Source of the DNA: Exiguobacterium aurantiacum
GTDB lineage: Bacteria > Bacillota > Bacilli > Exiguobacteriales > Exiguobacteriaceae
Direction: 5' to 3'
DNA length: 64,000 nt
NCBI RefSeq assembly: GCF_001766415.1
Contig: NZ_MKXO01000003.1
Span: forward strand, 124,001 to 188,000
Positions within the stretch are counted from its first letter, which is position 1, and each line of letters starts with the position of its first letter. Positions 7,882 to 16,092 of the stretch are shown one piece after another. Both the position numbers and the translations under genes were made by a program. The notes below the pieces were generated by a model that ran no database searches, had not been told where the DNA came from, and saw only the letters and a program-made list of their open reading frames with translations.

Positions 7882-9030
7882 ATGGGGAAGACGACACCAC
7901 GGAACTCGAAATGGATGCGGACGTATAACCGCTCGCTCATCCTCCGGCTCATCCGGCTTCATCAGCCGGTGTCCCGGGTCGAGCTCGCCAAGGCGACGAA
8001 TTTGACGAAGCCGACGATCTCGAACATCGTCAACGAATTAAAGGAAGAAGGACTGGTCAACGAGCGTGAGCTCGGTGTATCGAGCGGGGGACGGCGCCCG
8101 ATCATGCTCGAGCTCGCGGCGAGCGACCGCTTCGTCATCGGCATCGACGCGACGCAACGAAAACTGCACGGCGTCGTGACGAACATTCACGGAGAATTAC
8201 TTGACGAGGCGTGGCACGACGAGCGGTTCGATACGAACGAGGAGTTCATCGACGCCATCGTGACGCTATACATACAACTGGCCGGCAAGACTTCCGGGGA
8301 CGTGATCGGACTTGGGGTGTCCGTCCACGGGATGGTTGAGGCCGGAGCGGGCGTCGTCTTGTTCGCGCCGCGCTTCCACTTGCACGACATCCCGCTGAAG
8401 CGGGAGCTCGAGGCGCGCCTGAAACAGCACGTCTTCGTCGAGAACGACGTCCGGACGCTCGCGCTCGGGGAGCTCTACTTCGGCGAGGCGATCGGCATCG
8501 ACGAGTTCTTCTACGTCTACGCCGGCTATGGTATCGGCGGCGCCTACGTCCATGGCGGCGAGTTGATCGACGGCGAACACCATATCGCCGGTGAGATCGG
8601 CCATATGCGCATCATGCTCGAGGGGCCGATCTGCTCGTGCGGCAACCGCGGCTGCTTGGAGGCCGTCGCCGGCGAACGTGCCATCTTGAACGAGGCGCGA
8701 GAGCTCTATGACTTGACGCTCGACGGTATGCGCGACGCGGTCGGGACGAACCCGGACGTCCAAAAACTGTACGAGCGGGCCGGGGAATACGTCGGCATCG
8801 CGACGCTCAATATGATCCATCTATTGAACCCGAGCCGGATCTTGCTCGGGGGGCCGCTGTTCAACTACGCGCCACAAGTCGTCACGAACATCCAGGAACG
8901 CGTCGCCCAGACGGCGTTGACAATGGACGCGCGTCAGACCGACATCCGCGTCGTCCCGTGGAACGCCAACCACGGCGCGCTTGGTGCGGCCGCACTCATC
9001 ACGAACCAGCTGTTCGGCGAAATTCAATGA
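7882..9030 (+). CDS. ROK-family transcriptional regulator (NagC/XylR type)
   Basis: Predicted repressor of 382 residues. The N-terminal winged helix has the pattern VSRVELAKATNLTKPTISNI at about residues 31-50. The ROK sugar-binding domain follows, with GYGIGGAYV and the zinc motif CSCGNRGCLE. ROK regulators lacking kinase function sense a sugar and leave their operators when it binds. ATG 7882 is preferred over ATG 7867 because GGGTGG stands upstream of it. The gene lies upstream of the galactoside operon, separated only by a lipoprotein gene on the other strand, so control of that operon is likely, but no operator has been shown. A strong terminator follows directly. Confidence 0.88.
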   Translation: MGKTTPRNSKWMRTYNRSLILRLIRLHQPVSRVELAKATNLTKPTISNIVNELKEEGLVNERELGVSSGGRRPIMLELAASDRFVIGIDATQRKLHGVVTNIHGELLDEAWHDERFDTNEEFIDAIVTLYIQLAGKTSGDVIGLGVSVHGMVEAGAGVVLFAPRFHLHDIPLKRELEARLKQHVFVENDVRTLALGELYFGEAIGIDEFFYVYAGYGIGGAYVHGGELIDGEHHIAGEIGHMRIMLEGPICSCGNRGCLEAVAGERAILNEARELYDLTLDGMRDAVGTNPDVQKLYERAGEYVGIATLNMIHLLNPSRILLGGPLFNYAPQVVTNIQERVAQTALTMDARQTDIRVVPWNANHGALGAAALITNQLFGEIQ

Positions 9031-9038
9031 CTTCTTAC

Positions 9039-9093
9039 AAAATAGGGCGTAAAAGTGTCTATGTCTCCATAACACACTTTTACGCCCTATTTT
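9039..9093. terminator. Bidirectional terminator between ROK and lipoprotein genes
   Basis: A perfect 20-base stem (AAAATAGGGCGTAAAAGTGT at 9039-9058, its complement at 9074-9093) with A and T tracts on both sides. It can end transcription from the ROK gene on the plus strand and the lipoprotein gene on the minus strand. Confidence 0.92.
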
Positions 9094-9209
9094 TAGATGG
9101 AAAACTGAAAATGAATTACGATAAAAAATTTAATGTCCTATCAATAAATCTATAATTTTATATATTGTCAAAAGTTTAAGGTACTTAACAAAATATTTAA
9201 GAATGGAGG

Positions 9210-10280
9210 TTATAGTTTTTTGCCTTCAATAGTTACATTTTTATTTGAAGTATCTGGGGTGTCTAGTGTAAATCCAACAAATTGATCTTCAACTTTCGTA
9301 ATTATAGATGAACTATCACCATAACCTACTCCGGCAAATGTTTGTTCAAATAATTTTTGACGAACAGAAGTCGGCTTAAGAGTCATTTGATAATCTCCAT
9401 GCACCCATTCTAATGAATTTGGTACATATGTTTGTGGGTGATATTGTTGATAACCTTCTTTATCCTCAAAACGCCCATAATTATTTAATGAGTTAATATA
9501 TTTTTGTTTATAAGATTCATGTTCTTCAGGAGAATTCCATTGGAGTCGAATGCTATCAATAAAAATATATAAAAAAGAGAGATATTCATCAAAAACTAAA
9601 GGTGAGGCAGACTCACCATCTAACGTACTCACAGCATTTTTCATATTTAGAGTCATGCTTTCAGTGTTTGTTCCCAGGCTATCCAATTTTAAATCTAGTG
9701 TATATTTTTCTTTTGCAATTGAGTAGTTTCCTGTCGCTTCAATTTGAATATCGCTATCCATAGGTTTTAGTTCTTCAAAATATTTCAGAACCTGTTTATC
9801 GTCTTCACTAATAGACTCGTTATCGCTTATTGAGCCAACCCAGTCATAACTTTCCATCATATTGCTGTACTTTTCGATATCAAAAAGTTTTCGATTAGAT
9901 AGCATTTTTTCATAGCCTTTTTCAGTAGTCATCTGAGCATATTCAATAATTTCTTGATCAGACATGGAAACAACTTCTTCCATTAGTAAATCTTCGTCAT
10001 CATGATGATCTAAGTCCAAATCGTAGAAGGTTAAGTCATTTTTATCTGTCACTATTATTTTTTTCACAATTGATTCTCTAGTAGGACTGGCATCAGTCAC
10101 ATACCAAAGTGAGTACTCTTGAAGCCCATTGCTAATTGGCATAAATTCATCTGCGGTAAAACTCCTTGGGTCGTTTTCCATTCTTTGAGCTACATCTTCT
10201 TTCGATGATTCAGTTCCACAACCAGCAAGTAAAGTAAAAGCGCTTAAAATAGTTATTATTTTACTTTTAATTCTAAACAA
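9210..10280 (-). CDS. AT-rich lipoprotein of unknown function
   Basis: A 356-residue protein with a lipoprotein signal: basic MFRIKSK, a hydrophobic stretch, and the lipobox LLAGC with the lipidated cysteine at residue 21. The mature part is acidic and polar, without a family I recognise. A central stretch (about residues 160-230) resembles the DUF6612 or LppX-like pattern of membrane-anchored lipoproteins only loosely, so no function is given. The start has TGGAGG upstream, and a TATAAT on the minus strand at 10329-10334 may be its -10 box. It is strongly AT-rich, unlike the genes on both sides, and interrupts the ROK regulator/galactoside operon pair, which suggests recent insertion. Confidence 0.8.
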   Translation of the reverse strand: MFRIKSKIITILSAFTLLAGCGTESSKEDVAQRMENDPRSFTADEFMPISNGLQEYSLWYVTDASPTRESIVKKIIVTDKNDLTFYDLDLDHHDDEDLLMEEVVSMSDQEIIEYAQMTTEKGYEKMLSNRKLFDIEKYSNMMESYDWVGSISDNESISEDDKQVLKYFEELKPMDSDIQIEATGNYSIAKEKYTLDLKLDSLGTNTESMTLNMKNAVSTLDGESASPLVFDEYLSFLYIFIDSIRLQWNSPEEHESYKQKYINSLNNYGRFEDKEGYQQYHPQTYVPNSLEWVHGDYQMTLKPTSVRQKLFEQTFAGVGYGDSSSIITKVEDQFVGFTLDTPDTSNKNVTIEGKKL

Positions 10281-10379
10281 TGTTTAAAAACCTCCATTTT
10301 AATATTTTTTTAATTTAATTTTGTTTTAATTATACATTAATTAGAATGACTTATTAAGTTTTTCTCTTCGATTTTTTAT

Positions 10380-10417
10380 TGAAACCGTTTACAAATCTAA
10401 AAACCATATGGTATAGT
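10380..10417 (+). promoter_or_regulatory. Promoter and cre site of the galactoside operon
   Basis: TTTACA (10388-10393) and TATAGT (10412-10417) are 18 bases apart. The -35 box lies inside TGAAACCGTTTACA (10380-10393), which matches the CcpA-binding cre consensus TGWAANCGNTNWCA at every position. CcpA bound here would block RNA polymerase, so the operon is expected to be repressed when glucose is present. The gene start is 77 bases downstream of the -10 box. Confidence 0.8.
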
Positions 10418-10494
10418 CTGTTTGTAGTTAGATAATAAATTTAATTTACTAAGTAAGGGGTGACACTCTCAAACGGGAAAGTGGAGGGGTAGAC

Positions 10495-10944
10495 ATGGAC
10501 ATAGAGACACCATTGCTGAAAGACAAGTTTCACGATATATTCGGTCGCTACGGGGCGACGCGACTATTCACAAGGGACGGTTCGACGTTCGATGAATTGG
10601 AAGCGTTCACAAAAGCGGACGGCGTCGTCGTCACCCGCTCACGGCGGGACGGCATCTTCCGGCTATATGACGAGGAGGCACGCGACATCCGCTTGTTCCG
10701 CGTCTCGGACTTGAACCAGGCCGAGCGGGCGAACAGCTTCGACGAACTGTTCGAGATGCTGCTCTGGCGCTTGAAGCAACAGGACGCGCTGCCGTTCGGG
10801 GCGGACCTGTACGTCGTCGGCTCGTACATAGACGACCATTGGCAGTTTGACTTGGAACTGATCGCGTACACGCTCACCCGGCTCGGGGATCAACCGATGC
10901 CAGACCACTTGATTCGGGAGCTTTGCCTCAAGTTGGTCGCATAA
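10495..10944 (+). CDS. Conserved-looking protein, first gene of galactoside operon
   Basis: A 149-residue soluble protein, mildly acidic, with no signal peptide, membrane segment or motif that I recognise. Its start has GTGGAGGGG upstream. It is the first gene after the cre-controlled promoter and ends 20 bases before the ABC binding-protein gene, so it is cotranscribed with the transporter. The GC-rich codon use equals that of the operon. A regulatory or accessory role in galactoside uptake is a guess from position only. Confidence 0.7.
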   Translation: MDIETPLLKDKFHDIFGRYGATRLFTRDGSTFDELEAFTKADGVVVTRSRRDGIFRLYDEEARDIRLFRVSDLNQAERANSFDELFEMLLWRLKQQDALPFGADLYVVGSYIDDHWQFDLELIAYTLTRLGDQPMPDHLIRELCLKLVA

Positions 10945-10964
10945 CATTCAAAGGAGAATTGGAC

Positions 10965-12266
10965 ATGAAAAAATCGACAATCGCACTCGCATCATCGGTA
11001 CTCGTCTTGTCATCATTGCTCGCAGCTTGCGGCGAGAAAGAAGAGGCGGCCGCGACGACAGAAGACGGCAAGCCGGTCATCAACTGGTGGGGCTGGGCGC
11101 CGCAACCGGAAGTCGGCGAGGCACTCGCCAAATCGTTCAACGAGTCGCAAGACGACTACGTCGTCAAGTTCAAGCGTCTCGAGGACTATGAGCAGCAACT
11201 CCAAGTCGCCATGCTCGGCGGCGACGGCCCGGACGTCATCGGCCTCAAGGAACCGATGATCCCGCAATACAAGGACCGTCTCGTCCCGGCGAAAGACTAC
11301 ATGGACAAAGCGGCCGGCGCGGGCTGGAAAGAAAAGTTGATCGAGCTCGGCGTCGAACAGACGACGGTCGACGGCGAACAGATGGCGGTGCCGGTCGGCT
11401 TCACAGGTCAGGCCTACCTCATGTACAACAAGACGATGCTCGACAAATACGGCGTGACGCCACCGAAGACGTATGACGAGACGCTCAAAGCGATCGAGAC
11501 GATCAACGCCTCGGGCGACGCGGTCATCCCGATGCAGCTCGGCGCGAAAGACGCCTGGGTCGGCACGGACGTGTTCAACGTGTTGAGCCATCAGGTCGCA
11601 CCAGGCTACATCCAAAAAGTACTCGAAGGCGAAGCGAAATGGACGGACAAAGAGATGGTCGAGACGGCCGAACTTTGGCAACAACTGTTCGAAGACAAAG
11701 TCTTCCAAGAAGGGGCGCTCGGCCTCGCGACATACATGGACGGCATGAACAACTTCTTCGACAAGAAGGCGGCGATGTGGGTCATCGGCTCATGGGAAGC
11801 CCACTCGATGACGACGGTCGAGAAGCGTGACAAGTGGAACAACTTCGAAGACGAGATCGGTTTCGTCCCGCTCCCGAACCTCGCGGGTGGCACCGAGCAA
11901 CCGGTCATCGCCTCGATCGACATGGCGCTCGGCGTCAACAAAGAGTCAGAGCAGCAAGACGGCGCGGCCGCTTTCATCGCCTACATGACGCAAGGCGAGG
12001 GCCAAGCGCTCTACATGGAGAAGTTCGAGATGGCGCCAGCCGTCAAGGACATCGAAGTCGCGTACGAAGACAAGTTCACGTCTGACGTCGAGCGCGAATC
12101 GTACGAGATCTTGAACGAGACGGTGAAGAACGCCGTCGCGGGCCGCGGCATCCGTGACCCGAAAGTGTACGACACGCTCGGCAAAGAACTCCAGAACATC
12201 GCGGGCGGACAAGATGCGAAAGAAGCACTCGCACGCATCCAAGCCATCGCCGATCAAGGTAAATAA
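10965..12266 (+). CDS. ABC sugar-binding lipoprotein (CUT1 family)
   Basis: Extracellular solute-binding protein of 433 residues anchored by a lipobox LLAAC (cysteine 22). The fold is that of family 1 carbohydrate-binding proteins: INWWGWAPQPE near the N-terminus, MLGGDGPDVIGL, and GFTGQAYLMYNK. It should deliver an oligosaccharide to the two permeases that follow; the downstream alpha- and beta-galactosidases point to galactosides such as raffinose-type sugars or lactose/galactan fragments. ATG 10965 is chosen because AAGGAG precedes it and the signal peptide starts there. A hairpin with a T tract follows the gene, probably raising its level above that of the permeases. Confidence 0.9.
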   Translation: MKKSTIALASSVLVLSSLLAACGEKEEAAATTEDGKPVINWWGWAPQPEVGEALAKSFNESQDDYVVKFKRLEDYEQQLQVAMLGGDGPDVIGLKEPMIPQYKDRLVPAKDYMDKAAGAGWKEKLIELGVEQTTVDGEQMAVPVGFTGQAYLMYNKTMLDKYGVTPPKTYDETLKAIETINASGDAVIPMQLGAKDAWVGTDVFNVLSHQVAPGYIQKVLEGEAKWTDKEMVETAELWQQLFEDKVFQEGALGLATYMDGMNNFFDKKAAMWVIGSWEAHSMTTVEKRDKWNNFEDEIGFVPLPNLAGGTEQPVIASIDMALGVNKESEQQDGAAAFIAYMTQGEGQALYMEKFEMAPAVKDIEVAYEDKFTSDVERESYEILNETVKNAVAGRGIRDPKVYDTLGKELQNIAGGQDAKEALARIQAIADQGK

Positions 12267-12272
12267 TCGACA

Positions 12273-12312
12273 CGAGCGCCAGTGGCCAGCCTGACTGGTG
12301 CTCGATTTTTTT
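12273..12312 (+). terminator. Intra-operon hairpin after the binding-protein gene
   Basis: CGAGCGCCAGT (12273-12283) pairs with ACTGGTGCTCG (12294-12304), followed by seven T. It lies between the binding-protein gene and the first permease. It likely ends part of the transcripts or protects the upstream message, giving an excess of binding protein over membrane subunits, as in other binding-protein operons. Confidence 0.75.
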
Positions 12313-12333
12313 AGCGGAAAGTGAGGGAACACT

Positions 12334-13287
12334 ATGCAACACGCAACCGACTTAACGGAACAGGAACCAAAGCTGTCCGCAGTGCCGCCGAAACGGCCGG
12401 ACCCGGTGAAGAAGAAGGCGCAGCTGAAAAAGAACTTGATCGGCTGGGCGTTCGTCGCCCCGACCGTCCTGTTCGTCATCGCCTTCATCTATTACGGTAT
12501 CTTCTATAACGCGTATCACTCGGTGTTCTCATGGGACGGCATCTCGTTCGAGAAGACGTACATCGGGCTCGAGAACTTCGGCCGCATGTTCAGCGACCCT
12601 GAATTTTATAACGCGCTCAAGAACACGGGCATCTTCACCGTCCTGACCGTGACGATCCAAGCCGGGCTCGGGCTCGTCTTGGCGTACTTGCTCCACACGA
12701 AAGGAGTCGGCCGGACGTTCTTCAAATCGGTGTTCTTCTTCCCGGTCGTCCTGAGCCCGGTCGTCCTCGGCGCCGCGTTCTCGCAAATCTTCGACTTCCA
12801 GTTCGGTTACATCAACGAATTCTTACGCATGATCGGCTTAGACGCGTTCGAGCAGAACTGGCTCGGCGACCAAGACGTCGCGCTCTACTCGATCATCTTG
12901 ATCAACATCTTCCAATGGACGGGCTCGTCGATGATCATGTACTACATGGCGATGCTCGCGATCGAACGGGAAGTGTTCGAGGCGGCCAACATCGACGGCG
13001 CCGGCTTCTGGCGCACGCTGTGGAGCGTCGTGTTCCCAAACTTGAAAGGGACGACGTTCACGCTGACGATCCTCGGGGTCATCGGTGGACTGAAGACGTT
13101 CGACATCGTCTGGATCTCGACGCAAGGCGGACCGGGCAACTCGACCGAGGTCATCTCGACGTACTTGTTCCGCAAGTCGATGCTGCACCAAGAGGTCGGC
13201 TACGCCAGTGCCGTCGCCATCATCTTGTTGATCATCGCGCTCGGCATCACGTACTTCCAGACGCGTGTGCAGAAGAAAATGGACTGA
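12334..13287 (+). CDS. ABC sugar permease, MalF/UgpA type
   Basis: Inner-membrane subunit of 317 residues of the CUT1 importer. Six hydrophobic segments follow a charged N-terminal tail of about 40 residues. The ATPase-contact loop is EAANIDGAGFWRTLWSVVFPNLKG, shown here by the residues EAANIDGAG. It pairs with the next permease and the binding protein. The start follows GTGAGGG. No ATPase gene is found in the operon, so an MsmX-like shared subunit is expected elsewhere in the genome. Confidence 0.9.
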   Translation: MQHATDLTEQEPKLSAVPPKRPDPVKKKAQLKKNLIGWAFVAPTVLFVIAFIYYGIFYNAYHSVFSWDGISFEKTYIGLENFGRMFSDPEFYNALKNTGIFTVLTVTIQAGLGLVLAYLLHTKGVGRTFFKSVFFFPVVLSPVVLGAAFSQIFDFQFGYINEFLRMIGLDAFEQNWLGDQDVALYSIILINIFQWTGSSMIMYYMAMLAIEREVFEAANIDGAGFWRTLWSVVFPNLKGTTFTLTILGVIGGLKTFDIVWISTQGGPGNSTEVISTYLFRKSMLHQEVGYASAVAIILLIIALGITYFQTRVQKKMD

Positions 13288-13299
13288 GGAGGGGTACCC

Positions 13300-14085
13300 A
13301 TGGAAATTCAAACGAAAAAAGGAAGATGGCTCACCAATGTCGGCCTGTCACTTATGGCGGTCATATGGTTGTTCCCGATCTTCGTCATGTTCAAAGAGAG
13401 TTTACGGGTCAACGGCTTCAGTAACTATATCGCGACGTTACAGAACCCGAACTTTCCCCAGTTCGTCTTCAACAGCTTCATCGTCGCCTTCTTCATGATC
13501 ATCATCTCGATCTCGTTTCTCGCCTTCGCGGCGTTCGGCTTCTCGAAGCTCGAGTTCGCCGGGAAACGGTTGCTGTTCAACCTCGTCTTGGCCGGGCTCA
13601 TGCTGCCGGTCGCCTCGCTCATCGTCCCGCTCTTCTTCACGCTGCGGACGCTCGACGGGCTGAACAGTTATTGGGGCTTGATCGGCGCTGAGGTGGCGTT
13701 CTTCCTCCCGTTCGGACTCATGCTCATCAAGAGCTACTTCGACGAGCTGCCGAACGAATTGATGGAAGCGGCCCATATCGACGGGGCGTCGACGTTCCAA
13801 ATCTTCTATAAAATCATGATGCCGCTCGCCAAACCGGCGCTCGCGACAGCGACGATCTACGCGTTCCTCAACTCGTGGAACGAGTACTTGATGGTGCTCA
13901 CGTTCATGACGGACCCGGCCAAGCAGACAGTGACGCTCGCGCCGACGTTCTTCACTGAAGCGCTCGGCGGGGACCCGGGTAAACTATACGCCTCGCTCGT
14001 CTTGATCAGCTTGCCGACGATGGTGTTCTATATCTTCTTCCAACGCTTCTTGCAAAAAGGGATGACTTCGGGAGCGGTCAAATAA
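13300..14085 (+). CDS. ABC sugar permease, MalG/UgpE type
   Basis: Second membrane subunit of the CUT1 importer, 261 residues with six predicted membrane segments. The EAA loop is EAAHIDGASTFQIFYKIMMP, and the C-terminal QRFLQKGMTSGAVK is typical for the MalG/LacG/MsmG group. It starts 12 bases after the first permease with GAGGAGGGG as ribosome site. Together with 10965-13287 it forms the transport part of the galactoside operon. Confidence 0.92.
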   Translation: MEIQTKKGRWLTNVGLSLMAVIWLFPIFVMFKESLRVNGFSNYIATLQNPNFPQFVFNSFIVAFFMIIISISFLAFAAFGFSKLEFAGKRLLFNLVLAGLMLPVASLIVPLFFTLRTLDGLNSYWGLIGAEVAFFLPFGLMLIKSYFDELPNELMEAAHIDGASTFQIFYKIMMPLAKPALATATIYAFLNSWNEYLMVLTFMTDPAKQTVTLAPTFFTEALGGDPGKLYASLVLISLPTMVFYIFFQRFLQKGMTSGAVK

Positions 14086-14103
14086 TCGATTGAGGTGACT
14101 AAC

Positions 14104-16092
14104 ATGTATGTAGGAGTAGACTATTACCCAGAACAGACGGACCGTGCCCTGTGGGACACGGACGTCCGCTTGATGAAAGAGTTAGGCGTCAACGTGATCC
14201 GGATGGCCGAGTTCGCGTGGACGATGATGGAGCCGGCCGATGGCGAGTTCGACTTCGCGTTTTGGGACGAGGTCGTCGCCAAGTTCGGTCAAGACTTCGA
14301 CATCATCCTCGGCACGCCGACGGCGACGCCGCCCGCTTGGCTGATCGAGAAATATCCGGACATCTTGCCGGTGACGGCTGACGGGGTCCGCATCAGTTTC
14401 GGGGCCCGGCGTCACTACACGGTCAACAGCCCGGTGTACCGCGAGTACTGCGAGCGCATCACCCGCAAGATGGCCGAGCGCTTCGGCAAGCATCCGCGCG
14501 TCATCGGCTGGCAGACCGACAACGAGTACGGTCACGAGAAATCGGACCGCTCGTACGGCGACGTCGACCAAATCGCGTTCCAAGCATGGCTACAAGACCG
14601 CTACGAGACGCTCGACGCGTTGAATGCGGCCTGGGGGACCGTCTTCTGGAGCCATACATACTCGGCATGGAGCCAGATTCCGGTCCCTCGCACCGTGTTC
14701 CAAGAGCACAACCCGTCGCTCCTCGTCGACTTCGATCGCTTCTGCTCGGACGCGTACCGCTCGTTCAACAAGCTCCAAGTCGACACGCTCCGTCCGCTCA
14801 TCCATGACGATGCGTTCATCACGCACAATCTCGTCTATAGCGACATGGCGATCAACCAGCAACAGATGGCCCAAGACCTCGACTACGTCTCATTCGACAA
14901 CTATCCGGTCTGGGGCGGGCTACCGGAGCCGAACCGGTTCGAGAAGACGGCGCACGACCACGATCTGTGCCGCTCGTCGAAACAAGGTAAAGGCTTCTGG
15001 GTGATGGAGCAGTTGAGTGGCGCCCAAGGCTGGAGCCGGATCGGCTACTTGCCTCGTCCGGGCCACATCCGTCTTTGGACACACCAAGCCGTCGCCCGCG
15101 GCGCCGAGGCGATCGTCTACTTCCGTTTCCGGGCCGCGCACTTCGGTACCGAGGAGTTCTGCCACGGCATCATCGACCACGACGGCAAGCCGAAACGTAA
15201 ATTCGATGAAGTACAGGGCGTCATGAAAGAGTTGACGACGCACGGCGACATGATCAACGCGGCCGAATATAAGGCTGACGTCGCCGTCTATTACGACCAA
15301 GAGAACTTATGGGCGTGGACACATCAGCCGCACTCGGACGCGTTCAACTTCAAGCAAGAGTTCGTTCGCTTCTACGGGGCGGCCGTGCGCCAAGGCGTCA
15401 ACACCGACATCGTCTTCCCAGGGGACGCGCTCGACAAGTATAAACTCGTCGTCGTGCCGCTTTATTTCCTCGGCAATGACACGTTCGACAAATCGCTCAT
15501 CGACTATATCGAGAACGGCGGCCACGTCATCTTCACGTACCGGACCGGCGTCAAAGACCCGATCAACCGCTGTCACTTCGACACGCTCCCAGGCAAGTTC
15601 GCGACATACGCCGGTATCGAGATCGACGAGTACGAGAGCCTGCAGGCCGTCCAGTCGAACCAGGTTCGCCTAGGCGACTACGTGTCTGAGGCGAACATTT
15701 GGTGTGACTTGATCACGCCAAAAGGTGCCGACGTGCTCGCGACGTATGAGCAGGCGTTCTACAAAGGAACGGCCGCCGTCACGCGCCACACGTATAAAGG
15801 CGACGTGACGTACATCGGCTCATCGGTCGACGATACGATGCTTGATGTGATCTACAATGAGGCGCTCACGCGCGCCGGCATCGACGCAACGCGTCTTCCG
15901 GACGACGTCGAGAAAGTCGATCGTCACGGCGACGGTCACGTCATCCGCTTCTATATGAACCATTCGACGGACGTCACGTCGACGGTCGAGATCGGTGACG
16001 AATGGCAGACGCTCGACGGGGACGCGGTCTCGGGGACACTCGAGCTCAAACCGCTCGACGTCATTATGTTGAAACGGGAGGTGGGGGCATGA
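14104..16092 (+). CDS. Beta-galactosidase, glycoside hydrolase family 42
   Basis: Cytoplasmic retaining beta-galactosidase of 662 residues. It has the GH42 layout: a catalytic TIM barrel (about 1-390), a trimerisation domain and a small C-terminal beta domain. The acid/base is E141 in TDNEYGH and the nucleophile is E302 in VMEQLSG. The frame opens at GTG 14095, but that codon is part of the GAGGTG ribosome site, so ATG 14104 is the start. GH42 enzymes often act on lactose poorly and on galactan- or plant-derived beta-galactosides well. The stop overlaps the start of the alpha-galactosidase gene (ATGA), so translation is coupled. Confidence 0.93.
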   Translation: MYVGVDYYPEQTDRALWDTDVRLMKELGVNVIRMAEFAWTMMEPADGEFDFAFWDEVVAKFGQDFDIILGTPTATPPAWLIEKYPDILPVTADGVRISFGARRHYTVNSPVYREYCERITRKMAERFGKHPRVIGWQTDNEYGHEKSDRSYGDVDQIAFQAWLQDRYETLDALNAAWGTVFWSHTYSAWSQIPVPRTVFQEHNPSLLVDFDRFCSDAYRSFNKLQVDTLRPLIHDDAFITHNLVYSDMAINQQQMAQDLDYVSFDNYPVWGGLPEPNRFEKTAHDHDLCRSSKQGKGFWVMEQLSGAQGWSRIGYLPRPGHIRLWTHQAVARGAEAIVYFRFRAAHFGTEEFCHGIIDHDGKPKRKFDEVQGVMKELTTHGDMINAAEYKADVAVYYDQENLWAWTHQPHSDAFNFKQEFVRFYGAAVRQGVNTDIVFPGDALDKYKLVVVPLYFLGNDTFDKSLIDYIENGGHVIFTYRTGVKDPINRCHFDTLPGKFATYAGIEIDEYESLQAVQSNQVRLGDYVSEANIWCDLITPKGADVLATYEQAFYKGTAAVTRHTYKGDVTYIGSSVDDTMLDVIYNEALTRAGIDATRLPDDVEKVDRHGDGHVIRFYMNHSTDVTSTVEIGDEWQTLDGDAVSGTLELKPLDVIMLKREVGA

